DNA of 64,000 bases, taken from assembly GCF_907165195.1 (NCBI RefSeq), contig NZ_OU015584.1, forward strand, positions 2,170,001 to 2,234,000. Direction: 5' to 3'. Under the pieces are notes generated by a model. That model was not told the DNA's origin. It did not search any database and saw only the letters and a list, made by a program, of their open reading frames with translations. The stretch comes from Parvicella tangerina. GTDB taxonomy: Bacteria; Bacteroidota; Bacteroidia; Flavobacteriales_D; Parvicellaceae. A program made the translations under genes and the position numbers. Of the stretch, positions 35,082-43,067 are shown piece after piece; the stretch's first letter is position 1; the number at the start of each line of letters is the position of its first letter.

Positions 35082-35765
35082 TTAGTTTTTAATTCTTTTT
35101 CTTAGTACTTCTCTTATCGTTTTGGCGGTGTCAGTAATATATTCCTTACTTACCCCCCCTTCGACAACATACTTTTCAGAAGCCTTCCAATCATCTTGAT
35201 CTCTTAAAGAAATCGGTTCAGAATAGGCAATGTAGAAACCAGTACCTTCATAATCTCCAACTTCATCATTGTCAAGGACATCTCTAGAGTCTTTTATAAA
35301 GTCAATTAAATCCCCTGTGTAAACTTGTTGAATCATTTTTGCCCCTCTTAGAAATTGGCTATACACAATTTCACCTTCTAAAAATCCAGCAAAAAACATT
35401 GAGACATATTTTGCATTCTCATGGTCATCACATTTATCTATAATGAATAAAAGTTTTTCGCCTACTTTTAATTTAAAGTCTTGAGATGAATCAATTTTAT
35501 TTATCATCTTCTTTCTTTCTTCAGGGTCAATCGTTTTAATTTCAAAAAGAAAAGAGACTACTTTTTTTAAAAAAAGAATATCAGTAACCTTTACTGAAGT
35601 TTTGCCTAGTCCGACAATAGTGCCAAGAATAGGAATATCCTTTAATATTCCATCTTTTAAAACACTGTCTAAGACTACCTCTGACAATTCAATACTAACG
35701 TTTTGGAGGTCAGAATCTTTTATAGTCTGTTCGAAAGAGTTTGATATATTATTTATGTTGCTCAT
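35082..35765 (-). CDS. Cassette-borne protein of unknown function
   Basis: 227 residues. A Ser/Asn-rich N terminus is followed by a hydrophobic/helical segment about 33-72 (ILKDIPILGTIVGLGKTS, FLKKVVSFLFEI) and a long helical region with KLKVGEKLLFIIDKCDDHENAKYVSMFFAGFLEGEI. That helical part resembles a broad, uncharacterised family often found next to transposons or defence genes. No enzymatic motif is visible. The stop codon TAA lies immediately before the ACACAAC of the attC-like site and the ATG is 15 bp from the other boundary. A single ORF fitted tightly between the two boundaries is typical of an integron cassette. Confidence 0.65.
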   Translation of the reverse strand: MSNINNISNSFEQTIKDSDLQNVSIELSEVVLDSVLKDGILKDIPILGTIVGLGKTSVKVTDILFLKKVVSFLFEIKTIDPEERKKMINKIDSSQDFKLKVGEKLLFIIDKCDDHENAKYVSMFFAGFLEGEIVYSQFLRGAKMIQQVYTGDLIDFIKDSRDVLDNDEVGDYEGTGFYIAYSEPISLRDQDDWKASEKYVVEGGVSKEYITDTAKTIREVLRKRIKN

Positions 35766-35770
35766 TTAAT

Positions 35771-35780
35771 TAAACACAAC
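35771..35780 (-). repeat. Cassette 5' boundary, GTTGTGTTTA
   Basis: On the minus strand GTTGTGTTTA precedes the ORF. It is the exact reverse complement of TAAACACAAC at the ORF end (plus-strand 35075-35084), as expected for the two half-sites of a circularised cassette cut after the G. Confidence 0.5.
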
Positions 35781-35792
35781 GGATGATTATAA

Positions 35793-37376
35793 CTAAAACG
35801 GATCATCCTCATCGTCTCCTCCACCAAAGTTACTATCGAAGTCATCATTCTCAAAGTCATTATTCATCTTACTTGGAACTGTATAAGTTCCAAAATCTGA
35901 ATCAAAATCATCTCCTCCTTGAATACCCGCTAGTGCACTCGTGCTATAGTCATCTCCAAATGTATCCAGGTTATCAAACTTCGCAAATTTACCCACAAAC
36001 TTCAATCGGATATCTTCTAACGAACCATTACGGTGCTTGGCGATAATAATCTCTCCCTGTCCAGCACAAGGTGTATTATCAGGCCACACATCCAACTGGT
36101 AATACTCTGGGCGATAGATAAAACATACGATATCCGCATCCTGCTCAATCGCTCCCGATTCCCGAAGGTCAGATAGCATTGGGCGCTTATCTCCTCCTCT
36201 ACTCTCAACCGAACGACTTAACTGCGAAAGTGCAATGATCGGAACATCCAATTCTTTTGCGATTTCCTTGATCGAACGAGAAATCGTTGATATTTCCTGC
36301 TCTCGATTCCCTGCCGTTCCTCCTGCTGTCATTAACTGAAGATAATCAATCACAACAAGGTTTATATCGTGCTGTGCCTTCAGACGTCTACATTTCGCAC
36401 GCAACTCAAAAATTGAAAGTGCTGGTGTATCATCGATAAACAAAGGAGCCTCTGATAGCTTTTTTGTTCTTTCGAAAAACTGGTTGAATTTCTCTCTTGT
36501 AAAATTACCTTTTCGGATATCTTCTGCTGGTATCTCAGCCTCTCCAGAAATCAAACGATTTACTAACTGTAGCGAACTCATCTCCAAGGAGAATACAGCA
36601 ACTCCATGCCCATACTGAACAGCTACGTTTCTTGCCATTGAGAGCACAAATGCGGTTTTCCCCATACCAGGACGAGCAGCTAATACGATCATATCTGATT
36701 TCTGCCATCCAGAAGTAACTCGATCCAAATCCGTAAAACCAGTTGGAATACCACTAACGCCATCTTCCCGGTTCATCGCTACTTCAATCTCTTTACTTGC
36801 CTGATAAACCAAGTCTTTCATCGTATCGTAGTTCTTACGGATGTTACCCTCTGCTACTTTAAATAGAGCGCTTTCCGCATCATCCAAGAGATCAAATACG
36901 TCACTGGTTTCATCGTAGGCTTTGTTGATGATATCGCTTGAAACCTTGATCAGCTCTCGCAATATATATTTCTGAGAAATCACCCTTGCATGTGCCTCTG
37001 TATTCGCTGTAGACGCTACACGGTTGGTTAACTGAGAGATATAAAAAGGACCTCCCACTTCATCAATCACTCCTTTTTGTCTAAGACGTTGTGTTACCGT
37101 TAGAATATCTATCGGCTGCGACTCTCCAAAGAGCTCTTTGATTGCTTCATAGATTTTTTGATGTGATTCTTTATAGAACGAATGAGGTTGTAAAATATCA
37201 ATTACATCATTCACGGGATCCTTTTGAAGCATTAAAGCTCCAAGTACCGCCTCCTCCATATCAACCGCTTGTGGGGGGAGTTTCCCTCCATAAGCAACCG
37301 GGTTTTGAGCGGGTTTCCGAATTTTTCGGTTACCGCCTTGCCCAGCTTTCATTATATCTCCTATCTGTTCTGACAT
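35793..37376 (-). CDS. dnaB: Replicative DNA helicase DnaB
   Basis: 527 residues. An N-terminal DnaB domain with PPQAVDMEEAVLGALML (about 34-51) is followed by the RecA-like motor: Walker A ARPGMGKT at 234-241, the FSLEMS segment, Walker B VVIDYLQLM and the ISRSIKEIAKELDVPIIALSQLSR motif with the conserved glutamine. The C-terminal 60 residues are Asp/Gly-rich (DDEDDPF), a disordered acidic tail that many Bacteroidota DnaB proteins carry. It unwinds DNA at the replication fork. Its 3' end is 12 bp from the cassette boundary, so the cassette inserted just beyond dnaB. Confidence 0.95.
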   Translation of the reverse strand: MSEQIGDIMKAGQGGNRKIRKPAQNPVAYGGKLPPQAVDMEEAVLGALMLQKDPVNDVIDILQPHSFYKESHQKIYEAIKELFGESQPIDILTVTQRLRQKGVIDEVGGPFYISQLTNRVASTANTEAHARVISQKYILRELIKVSSDIINKAYDETSDVFDLLDDAESALFKVAEGNIRKNYDTMKDLVYQASKEIEVAMNREDGVSGIPTGFTDLDRVTSGWQKSDMIVLAARPGMGKTAFVLSMARNVAVQYGHGVAVFSLEMSSLQLVNRLISGEAEIPAEDIRKGNFTREKFNQFFERTKKLSEAPLFIDDTPALSIFELRAKCRRLKAQHDINLVVIDYLQLMTAGGTAGNREQEISTISRSIKEIAKELDVPIIALSQLSRSVESRGGDKRPMLSDLRESGAIEQDADIVCFIYRPEYYQLDVWPDNTPCAGQGEIIIAKHRNGSLEDIRLKFVGKFAKFDNLDTFGDDYSTSALAGIQGGDDFDSDFGTYTVPSKMNNDFENDDFDSNFGGGDDEDDPF

Positions 37377-37445
37377 TATTACAAAGGTAGTGGTTCGCCT
37401 CCCTCCACGAAAACAATGGGAACGAAAAAGTTATACATGATGGTT

Positions 37446-37461
37446 ATTAACAATTGTTAAT
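37446..37461. promoter_or_regulatory. 16 bp perfect palindrome upstream of dnaB
   Basis: ATTAACAATTGTTAAT reads the same on both strands. It sits in the 188 bp between the divergent dnaB and the next gene, 70 bp from the dnaB start, and could be a regulator binding site. No family of regulator can be named. Confidence 0.35.
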
Positions 37462-37564
37462 CACCGCAAGAGCTCTCAAAATCTAGTAAAACACAATAAA
37501 ATCAATGATCAAAATCATTTTATTCGAGCAGCTGCCCTTTTATTTTTGGTACAAATTCGAGCTT

Positions 37565-38506
37565 ATGAAGATCTACTCCGTCATCATGTGGTTACTGCTG
37601 TTCGCATCCAGTATTCTTTTTAGTGAAATCCACGCTCAGTTTGATATTGACACCACCAAAAAGGAGCAAATCTATCTGATCACCACGAACAATGACGGCT
37701 CATTTTTAGGTAAGATTATTTCAATAGACAGTCGTGAAGTTCTCATCCAAACAAACACAATTGGTGAGGTTTATATCCCAAAGTATCAGATTAACTCAAT
37801 TGAAGTTATTGAAGAGGATAGAATGACCGAAAATGGCAACTACCTACCTAATGAAGTTTTTGCTACTCGTTACTTTATCACGACCAATGGATTGGCCATT
37901 GAAAAAGGTGAAAATTACATTCAGTGGAATTGGTACGGACCTGATATTCAATTTGGAGTAGGAAAAAACTTTGGTGTTGGCGTCATGACTTCCTGGGCGG
38001 GTGTTCCAGTTATTGGAACGATGAAGTATTCAATTCCTCTTGGAGATAAGTTCAGTTGTGGAGTGGGCTCATTAATCGGAACGGCTTCATGGGTATCTCC
38101 AGAATCGGGAGGTGCCTTACCCTTTGGGGTTCTTACATTTGGAGACCGAAAATCAAACCTTAATATATCGGGTGGATACTCCTTTCTTTCAATTGAAGGC
38201 GATTATGATGGTCGTCCACTTTTCTCGATTGCCGGTTTAGCAAAAATTGGCAAAAAAGTAAGTCTTGTTTTTGATTCTTTCATTGCTGGTCAGGGAGGAT
38301 ATATTAAAGATATGGAATATGATCCGATCACTGGTAAACCATACGAAGTTTTAAAGCGAAGAAAAGGTGGTGCTTTACTTATTCCAGGAGTGCGTCTCGA
38401 GTTCTCTTCACAAAACACCTTTCAATTTGGATTTGGAGGGATCATAGCAGACGGAGAAATCCAACCCTTTCCTATTCCAATGGTGCAGTGGTATCGAAAA
38501 ATTTAA
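37565..38506 (+). CDS. Exported protein of unknown function
   Basis: 313 residues from the ATG at 37565 (MKIYSVIMWLLLFASSILFSEIHAQ, a signal peptide). It has an N-terminal module with YLITTNNDGSFLGKIISIDSREVLIQTNTIGEVYIPKYQINSIE, a small beta-barrel-like motif often found in Bacteroidota secreted proteins. The remainder is rich in Gly and aromatic residues in alternating strands (GVGVMTSWAGVPVIG, GALLIPGVRLEF, FQFGFGGIIADGEIQP), suggesting an outer-membrane beta-barrel. The family is not recognised. It converges on the acyltransferase gene with a 4 bp overlap. Confidence 0.6.
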   Translation: MKIYSVIMWLLLFASSILFSEIHAQFDIDTTKKEQIYLITTNNDGSFLGKIISIDSREVLIQTNTIGEVYIPKYQINSIEVIEEDRMTENGNYLPNEVFATRYFITTNGLAIEKGENYIQWNWYGPDIQFGVGKNFGVGVMTSWAGVPVIGTMKYSIPLGDKFSCGVGSLIGTASWVSPESGGALPFGVLTFGDRKSNLNISGGYSFLSIEGDYDGRPLFSIAGLAKIGKKVSLVFDSFIAGQGGYIKDMEYDPITGKPYEVLKRRKGGALLIPGVRLEFSSQNTFQFGFGGIIADGEIQPFPIPMVQWYRKI

Positions 38507-39390
38507 CTACAGTGCAGTGGCATATCATCAGGACGTTCTCTTTTCCATCGTTTGTGTGACCACAACCAGAACTGAGGAGCAAGTTGAATATCTTCTTCCA
38601 AAATTTTCACATGTTTTTGGGTAATCTCTCCATAACCTGATTCTTTCGGCTCTTCTGTGATCACCTGATGCACCACATCATAATAGCCTCTTTTCTTTTT
38701 GTACATACTCGAATAGACTACAGGTAAATCAAAGTCTTTCGCAATCTTTTCAGGTCCAAAGAAAACTGGTGTTTCCTGATTTAAAAACATCATCCAATAG
38801 CACTTACTCACATTAGATGGTGTTTGGTCTGCAGCAAACAACAGCGCTGAAGGTCTTCCGTAATCTTTCTTTAGACTATCGATTGTTTCTTTCATTGGCA
38901 CCATGATTAACCCATGTCGTTCACGAGAAACACGCATTTTTTTATCAAAGAACTTGTTGCTTAACGGCTTGTAAATCCCTAGTGGCTGATGTTTGATCCC
39001 CTTACCACTGGCCGTCCCCACCATTTCCCAGTTGTTATAATGACCCGTGACTACAATAACTGATTTACCTTGGTCAAAGAATTGATCCAACACTTCATTA
39101 TTCTTGAATGTCACTCGCTTTAGGATTTGCTTCTCAGAAATCGTAAATCCTTTAACACTTTCTACCATTAAGTCACACAAATGCTTAAAGAACTGCTTTT
39201 CTAAAAACTTGAGTTCCTTCTCATCTTTGCTAGGGAATGAATTCTTAAGATTTTTAAAGACTACTTTTTTTCGGTATCCAACGATATAGTAGATCATGAA
39301 GAAAGCAAAATCACTCAACGCATAAAGCATAAAAAAAGGCATTCTTGACAAAGGAATCAAGACTAGATAATACAATATCTTTGCTCCCAT
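38503..39390 (-). CDS. LpxL/HtrB-type lysophospholipid/lipid A acyltransferase
   Basis: 295 residues. An N-terminal membrane helix (YYLVLIPLSRMPFFMLYALSDFAFFMIYYIVGYRK) and the HX4E acyltransferase motif TGHYNNWEM are present, followed by LGIYKPLSNKFFDKKM and LLFAADQTPSNVSKCYWMMFLNQETPVFFGPEKIA. This fits the LpxL/LpxM family, which adds secondary acyl chains to lipid A on the inner membrane. Bacteroidota often have one such enzyme making penta-acylated lipid A. It is followed after 0 bp by a small lipoprotein gene upstream. Confidence 0.85.
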   Translation of the reverse strand: MGAKILYYLVLIPLSRMPFFMLYALSDFAFFMIYYIVGYRKKVVFKNLKNSFPSKDEKELKFLEKQFFKHLCDLMVESVKGFTISEKQILKRVTFKNNEVLDQFFDQGKSVIVVTGHYNNWEMVGTASGKGIKHQPLGIYKPLSNKFFDKKMRVSRERHGLIMVPMKETIDSLKKDYGRPSALLFAADQTPSNVSKCYWMMFLNQETPVFFGPEKIAKDFDLPVVYSSMYKKKRGYYDVVHQVITEEPKESGYGEITQKHVKILEEDIQLAPQFWLWSHKRWKRERPDDMPLHCS

Positions 39391-39807
39391 CTACAACTTT
39401 TTTACATCCAACCTGATCGAAGATTCCTCGTAGCAAGTTTCGCCACAATCATCATAAGATTCTTCATTTAGTTTTTTCCCGTCCAAAGCCACTATCGTTT
39501 GACCTCCGTAGTTATAATACGCTTCCACAGCATATCTAGTTCGTGTAGGAACCCAAAAGATCAATTCATCCGTGAAAACCGTATCTGCCCAAATAATTAC
39601 TTCATCCTCAGCGTACCCTTCATAAAGAATGACTGGAATCCCAGGTCCAGAGCCAGGGTAACTTACATCCACGTAAACATAACCACTATCCCAAGGGAAC
39701 GGATAGCAATCAGAAGATGGTACACAATCCGTGTTTGAACTATACTTTGAACACGAAATAACCGTGAACAAAGCTAAAATAAGTATGGTTATACTAACTC
39801 TAAGCAC
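39391..39807 (-). CDS. Small lipoprotein of unknown function
   Basis: 138 residues. Signal sequence MLRVSITILILALFTVISC ends in a lipobox. The mature part starts with several cysteines (CSKYSSNTDCVPSSDC) and a WDSGYVYVDVSYPG beta-strand region, ending with a CGETCYEESS motif. The cysteine number suggests disulfides. No family recognised. It overlaps cdd by 8 bp and abuts the acyltransferase gene, so the three may be one transcript. Confidence 0.45.
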   Translation of the reverse strand: MLRVSITILILALFTVISCSKYSSNTDCVPSSDCYPFPWDSGYVYVDVSYPGSGPGIPVILYEGYAEDEVIIWADTVFTDELIFWVPTRTRYAVEAYYNYGGQTIVALDGKKLNEESYDDCGETCYEESSIRLDVKKL

Positions 39808-40297
39808 CTAAAACCTTTGTATTGAATGATAAAGGTAACAAATCCTTCACAGAGTCAAACACCATAATACTATCTCGTTCTCCTTTCAGAATGACTTGCA
39901 TATCTTCCTTTTGAACCCTTTCATACTCGCTCATAACCTGTCTGCAACCTCCACACGGGGAGATTACTTCAAGAAGGTCTCCTTCTTCAGACTTAGCCAT
40001 GATTGCTATTTTCTTGACCACAGCATCAGGATAATGAGCTTTGCAATAATAAAGTGCCACACGCTCTGCGCACAACGAACTCGGATAAGCAATGTTTTCC
40101 TGATTATTGCCAGTCACAACCTCTCCATTATCCAGTAACAAAGCAGCACCCACATGGAACTTCGAATAAACAGCATACGCATTCTCTAATGCCTCCTCCG
40201 CTTTACTGATCAACATGGCATTTTCTTCAGATAATTCTTCCTTTGAAGCGAATAATTGATAGCTGATATTTATTGTCCTATTTTCCATTATTTTCAT
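39800..40297 (-). CDS. cdd: Cytidine deaminase
   Basis: 165 residues. The zinc site is visible as LCAERVALYYC and PCGGCRQVMSEY, in which the ligand is Cys rather than His (the C-A-E class of small tetrameric deaminases). It converts cytidine and deoxycytidine to uridine and deoxyuridine for pyrimidine salvage. An N-terminal extension of about 20 residues precedes the core (ENAYAVYSKFHVGAALLLDNGEVVTGNNQENIAYPSS). The start may be either the first or the fourth codon (40297 or 40288). All catalytic residues are intact. Confidence 0.92.
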   Translation of the reverse strand: MKIMENRTINISYQLFASKEELSEENAMLISKAEEALENAYAVYSKFHVGAALLLDNGEVVTGNNQENIAYPSSLCAERVALYYCKAHYPDAVVKKIAIMAKSEEGDLLEVISPCGGCRQVMSEYERVQKEDMQVILKGERDSIMVFDSVKDLLPLSFNTKVLGA

Positions 40298-40415
40298 TTA
40301 AAAAGAATCAACCTGAAGGTCGATTACTAAAAAACCAAAGTTAATAAAAGAATTTTAGCGAATGTCAAGCCCTGCGGAACATTCCTATTTTTGTGTAATT
40401 AGGTGTATTAGACGC

Positions 40416-41171
40416 ATGACAACATTAACAGACATATTAGCATCTTTTCAACCCATCTCATTAAAAGATATGGATAGCGTGCAATTAATGAATCGTATAG
40501 ACACCAAGTTCATTCTTTCCATCACTGAGCTCATGCCACTTCTTAATGAGTTAAGTAGTCATTATCAGATATTGGAAATTCGAGGGTTACGAACGGCCAG
40601 ATACAGGAGTCTTTACTTCGACACCCCTGATTATAAACATTACATGCATCATCATAATGGCCACCCAAATCGTTACAAAATTAGGATTAGGCGATATGTT
40701 GATAGTGACCTTTGTTTTTTAGAAGTAAAACACAAGAAAAAAGGAAGAACCGATAAAAACCGTATCCGTATCGAAGATTTTGAACTTGATCTCTCTGAAC
40801 GTTCGATTAACTTCATCAAAGAGATTGTCCCAGAAATAAAAACACTTAGTCCCACACTATGGAATTCGTTTGAGCGGATCACTTTGGTTAGTCCTGAACT
40901 ACAGGAGCGGGTCACTCTTGATTTAGGCCTTCATTTCAAAGAAGATCTTCACAGTCAAAAAGACATAGGTTATGATGACATTGTCATTGCAGAAGTGAAG
41001 CAAGAGCGTGTGAATAGGAACTCCCCGATCATGCGAATGCTAAAAGAAAATAACATTAGAAAAGCTCGTGTGAGCAAATACTGCATCGGCATGGGATTGA
41101 TCAATCCAGCTATTAAGAAAAATAGATTCAAACAAAAGTACCGAATGATCGAAAAGGTCAGAGAACAATAA
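40416..41171 (+). CDS. VTC-domain polyphosphate-polymerase-like protein
   Basis: 251 residues from the ATG at 40416 (MTTLTDILASFQPISL). Typical VTC/CYTH motifs are present: the start DTKFILSITEL, the strand RTARYRSLYFDTPDYKHYMHHHNG, the basic RYKIRIRRYVDSD, FLEVKHKKKGRTDKNR and the acidic metal-binding strand IVIAEVKQERV. In yeast this domain (Vtc4) makes polyphosphate from ATP. In bacteria it is called polyphosphate polymerase domain protein but its product is mostly undetermined. It is followed by a DUF4956 gene, a pairing seen in many bacteria. Confidence 0.8.
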   Translation: MTTLTDILASFQPISLKDMDSVQLMNRIDTKFILSITELMPLLNELSSHYQILEIRGLRTARYRSLYFDTPDYKHYMHHHNGHPNRYKIRIRRYVDSDLCFLEVKHKKKGRTDKNRIRIEDFELDLSERSINFIKEIVPEIKTLSPTLWNSFERITLVSPELQERVTLDLGLHFKEDLHSQKDIGYDDIVIAEVKQERVNRNSPIMRMLKENNIRKARVSKYCIGMGLINPAIKKNRFKQKYRMIEKVREQ

Positions 41172-41182
41172 ACAACACAAAA

Positions 41183-42031
41183 ATGCAACTGAGATTATTA
41201 TTGCTTATACTAGTTTTTATTCCGCTAATTTCCTTTGGCCAGGCCAATAGTGAAACGGAAAGTTTTGAAGATGAGGCTACAGAGGAGACCTTTGACACTA
41301 ACGATGATGCTGAAGAAAAAGACAAGAAGAAGAACAAAGAAAAGGTAGAGGAAGACGAGGAGGAAACCAGTTTTGGAGACCTTACTTTTCAAAAAATAAA
41401 ACTCTACGACAATGATTTTGAGAAGTTATTGCTCAGGTTTTTACTAAACTTAACGTTTACGTTAATCTTGGTTAGAGCTCTTTATTTCCCAACGACCCAG
41501 CGCAAGGATTATCTTTTCTCTTTTATCATTACCAATATCGTGGTATTCATGATCATTTTTGCCATGAAGAAATACGATATCGGTACAGGAATTGGGTTAG
41601 GTTTGTTTGCGGTTTTCGGGATCATCAGATTCAGAACGACAACCATGCCCGTGAGAGAGATGACTTATTTGTTCATGGTTATCGGGATAGCTGTGCTGAA
41701 TGCTTTAGCTTCTAAGAAGTTTAGTTGGGCTGAATTAGCCTTTGCTAACCTAGTCATTGTTGGAGCTACATTTGTCATAGAGAGAATGTGGTTGCTGGAG
41801 CACGAAGCCAAACTGAATGTCACTTATGAAAAAATAGATCTGATTAAACCCGGAAGAATGGATGACCTCTTAGCAGACCTTAACGAACGCACAGGGCTTG
41901 TAATCAACCGTGTGGAAATTGGTAAGATCAACTTTCTTAATGATACTGTTAGGATTTCAATCTACTATTACAAGGATCAGCAAACTTCTCCCATATACAT
42001 GGATGAGAATGATGATTCAGATGGAAACTAA
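41183..42031 (+). CDS. DUF4956 membrane protein
   Basis: 282 residues. A signal peptide (MQLRLLLLILVFIPLISFGQ) precedes a strongly acidic and then Lys-rich stretch (about 25-60, ETESFEDEATEE and EKDKKKNKEK). Three or four membrane helices follow (LLRFLLNLTFTLILVRALYF; LFSFIITNIVVFMIIFAM; GIGLGLFAVFGIIRFR; YLFMVIGIAVLNALA). The motif IIRFRTTTMPVREMTYLF is the DUF4956 core. The C-terminal half is soluble. DUF4956 proteins partner VTC-domain proteins in bacteria, plausibly at the membrane. The gene starts 11 bp after the VTC gene and is followed with no gap by the next one. Confidence 0.8.
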   Translation: MQLRLLLLILVFIPLISFGQANSETESFEDEATEETFDTNDDAEEKDKKKNKEKVEEDEEETSFGDLTFQKIKLYDNDFEKLLLRFLLNLTFTLILVRALYFPTTQRKDYLFSFIITNIVVFMIIFAMKKYDIGTGIGLGLFAVFGIIRFRTTTMPVREMTYLFMVIGIAVLNALASKKFSWAELAFANLVIVGATFVIERMWLLEHEAKLNVTYEKIDLIKPGRMDDLLADLNERTGLVINRVEIGKINFLNDTVRISIYYYKDQQTSPIYMDENDDSDGN

Positions 42032-42643
42032 ATGAAGTATTTTTTACTGACATATCTTTTTTGTCCGTGGATGCTCTACGCGCAAGGCGAATATGAAGCT
42101 GAAGAATTTGTATCTGATCATGATCTCAAATTCGCAGTAAAGCAGATGCAACGAAGTGAGTATATCGGTTCAGCTATTGTTTGTGAGCAAGCTTCTCCTG
42201 ATATCTGCGACAGTATAGAAAGTATAGAATTCGAAGCGTCTAAGGGAGCTTTAAGTCTTCCGATCAAAAGTTTCACTTTTATTAATCACTACTCTATTGA
42301 TACCACTCAACTGATGAGTGCAAAAAATCCTCAAATCAATCGGTTGATTATTGATGCGGCTCCTGGGGCGCAAGTGGATGCCGTTTTTGAAGGAGAAGTG
42401 ACCAGTATTTTTGAAATACCGGGTAACGAACAGGTTATCATGATTAAAAGAGGAGCTTACCGCATGGTATACGGATCGCTCACAAACGTAAATGTGAAAG
42501 TTGGTCAGTGGGTTTCTTCTGGAGAAAAGATTGGAGAAGTTACGGACTATTCGAATGGCAAAATGATCTTTGAGATCTGGAAGACGCAGCAAGGAATTAG
42601 CAAAGCATTAAAAGTAGAAGAATGGATCGAATTGGGGAGTTAG
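42032..42643 (+). CDS. Secreted M23/LytM-like protein lacking catalytic histidines
   Basis: 203 residues with a signal peptide (MKYFLLTYLFCPWMLYAQG). The C-terminal half is an M23 peptidase (LytM) fold: INRLIIDAAPGAQVDAVFEGEVTSI, then VIMIKRGAYRMVYGSLTNVNVKVGQWVSSGEKIGEV, then MIFEIWK. The catalytic HxH and the preceding His have been replaced (RGAY where HG is expected; IFEIW where HFE is expected). The protein is therefore likely a catalytically dead LytM factor, similar to EnvC-type activators of amidases. It sits in the VTC/DUF4956 operon, abutting that gene and overlapping the thioesterase gene by 22 bp. Confidence 0.75.
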   Translation: MKYFLLTYLFCPWMLYAQGEYEAEEFVSDHDLKFAVKQMQRSEYIGSAIVCEQASPDICDSIESIEFEASKGALSLPIKSFTFINHYSIDTTQLMSAKNPQINRLIIDAAPGAQVDAVFEGEVTSIFEIPGNEQVIMIKRGAYRMVYGSLTNVNVKVGQWVSSGEKIGEVTDYSNGKMIFEIWKTQQGISKALKVEEWIELGS

Positions 42644-43062
42644 CACATAAGATCCTAACCACTTATGATCAAAACAACCATTTTGGTCGATTTATGGGTA
42701 TGGATTATGAAGTTATTGAACCGGGACTAGTGCACTATAGCTTGAACATAAAAAAAGAACTTCTAGCTACTCCTACTGCTGCACATGGAGGCGCAATAGC
42801 AGGTTTTATGGATGGCATTGTCGGTGTTTCAGCATTGAGCGCTACGGCTCCAGATGGTAAGGTTGTCAGTACGATTGAATTCAAGATCAACTTTTTGAGA
42901 CCAGCATTGTTTGAAGATCAAGTGAAAGGTATTGGTACCGTTCTAAAAAAAGGCAAGTCTACTTTGGTCGTAAAGGGTGAAATTTTTAACTCCAAAAATG
43001 AATTGGTTGCTACTGCACTGGCAACGTTAAATGCCTACCCTGTGGAAAAGAGTAGCTTTTAG
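42622..43062 (+). CDS. PaaI-family hotdog thioesterase
   Basis: 146 residues. The hotdog fold shows the AAHGGAIAGFMDGIVGVSA helix with the His-Gly-Gly motif and the FLRPALFEDQVKGIGTVLKKGKSTLVVKGEI strands of the PaaI/YdiI family, acyl-CoA thioesterases for medium-chain or aromatic acyl groups. The substrate is unknown. It overlaps the preceding M23-like gene by 22 bp and is the fourth gene of the VTC/DUF4956 operon, possibly linking lipid metabolism to it. Confidence 0.8.
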   Translation: MDRIGELAHKILTTYDQNNHFGRFMGMDYEVIEPGLVHYSLNIKKELLATPTAAHGGAIAGFMDGIVGVSALSATAPDGKVVSTIEFKINFLRPALFEDQVKGIGTVLKKGKSTLVVKGEIFNSKNELVATALATLNAYPVEKSSF

Positions 43063-43067
43063 GTGTA

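Noticed and set aside
35082-35765. Third gene of the HipBA system
   Set aside because: It is on the opposite strand, 840 bp from hipA, and bounded by the cassette repeats.
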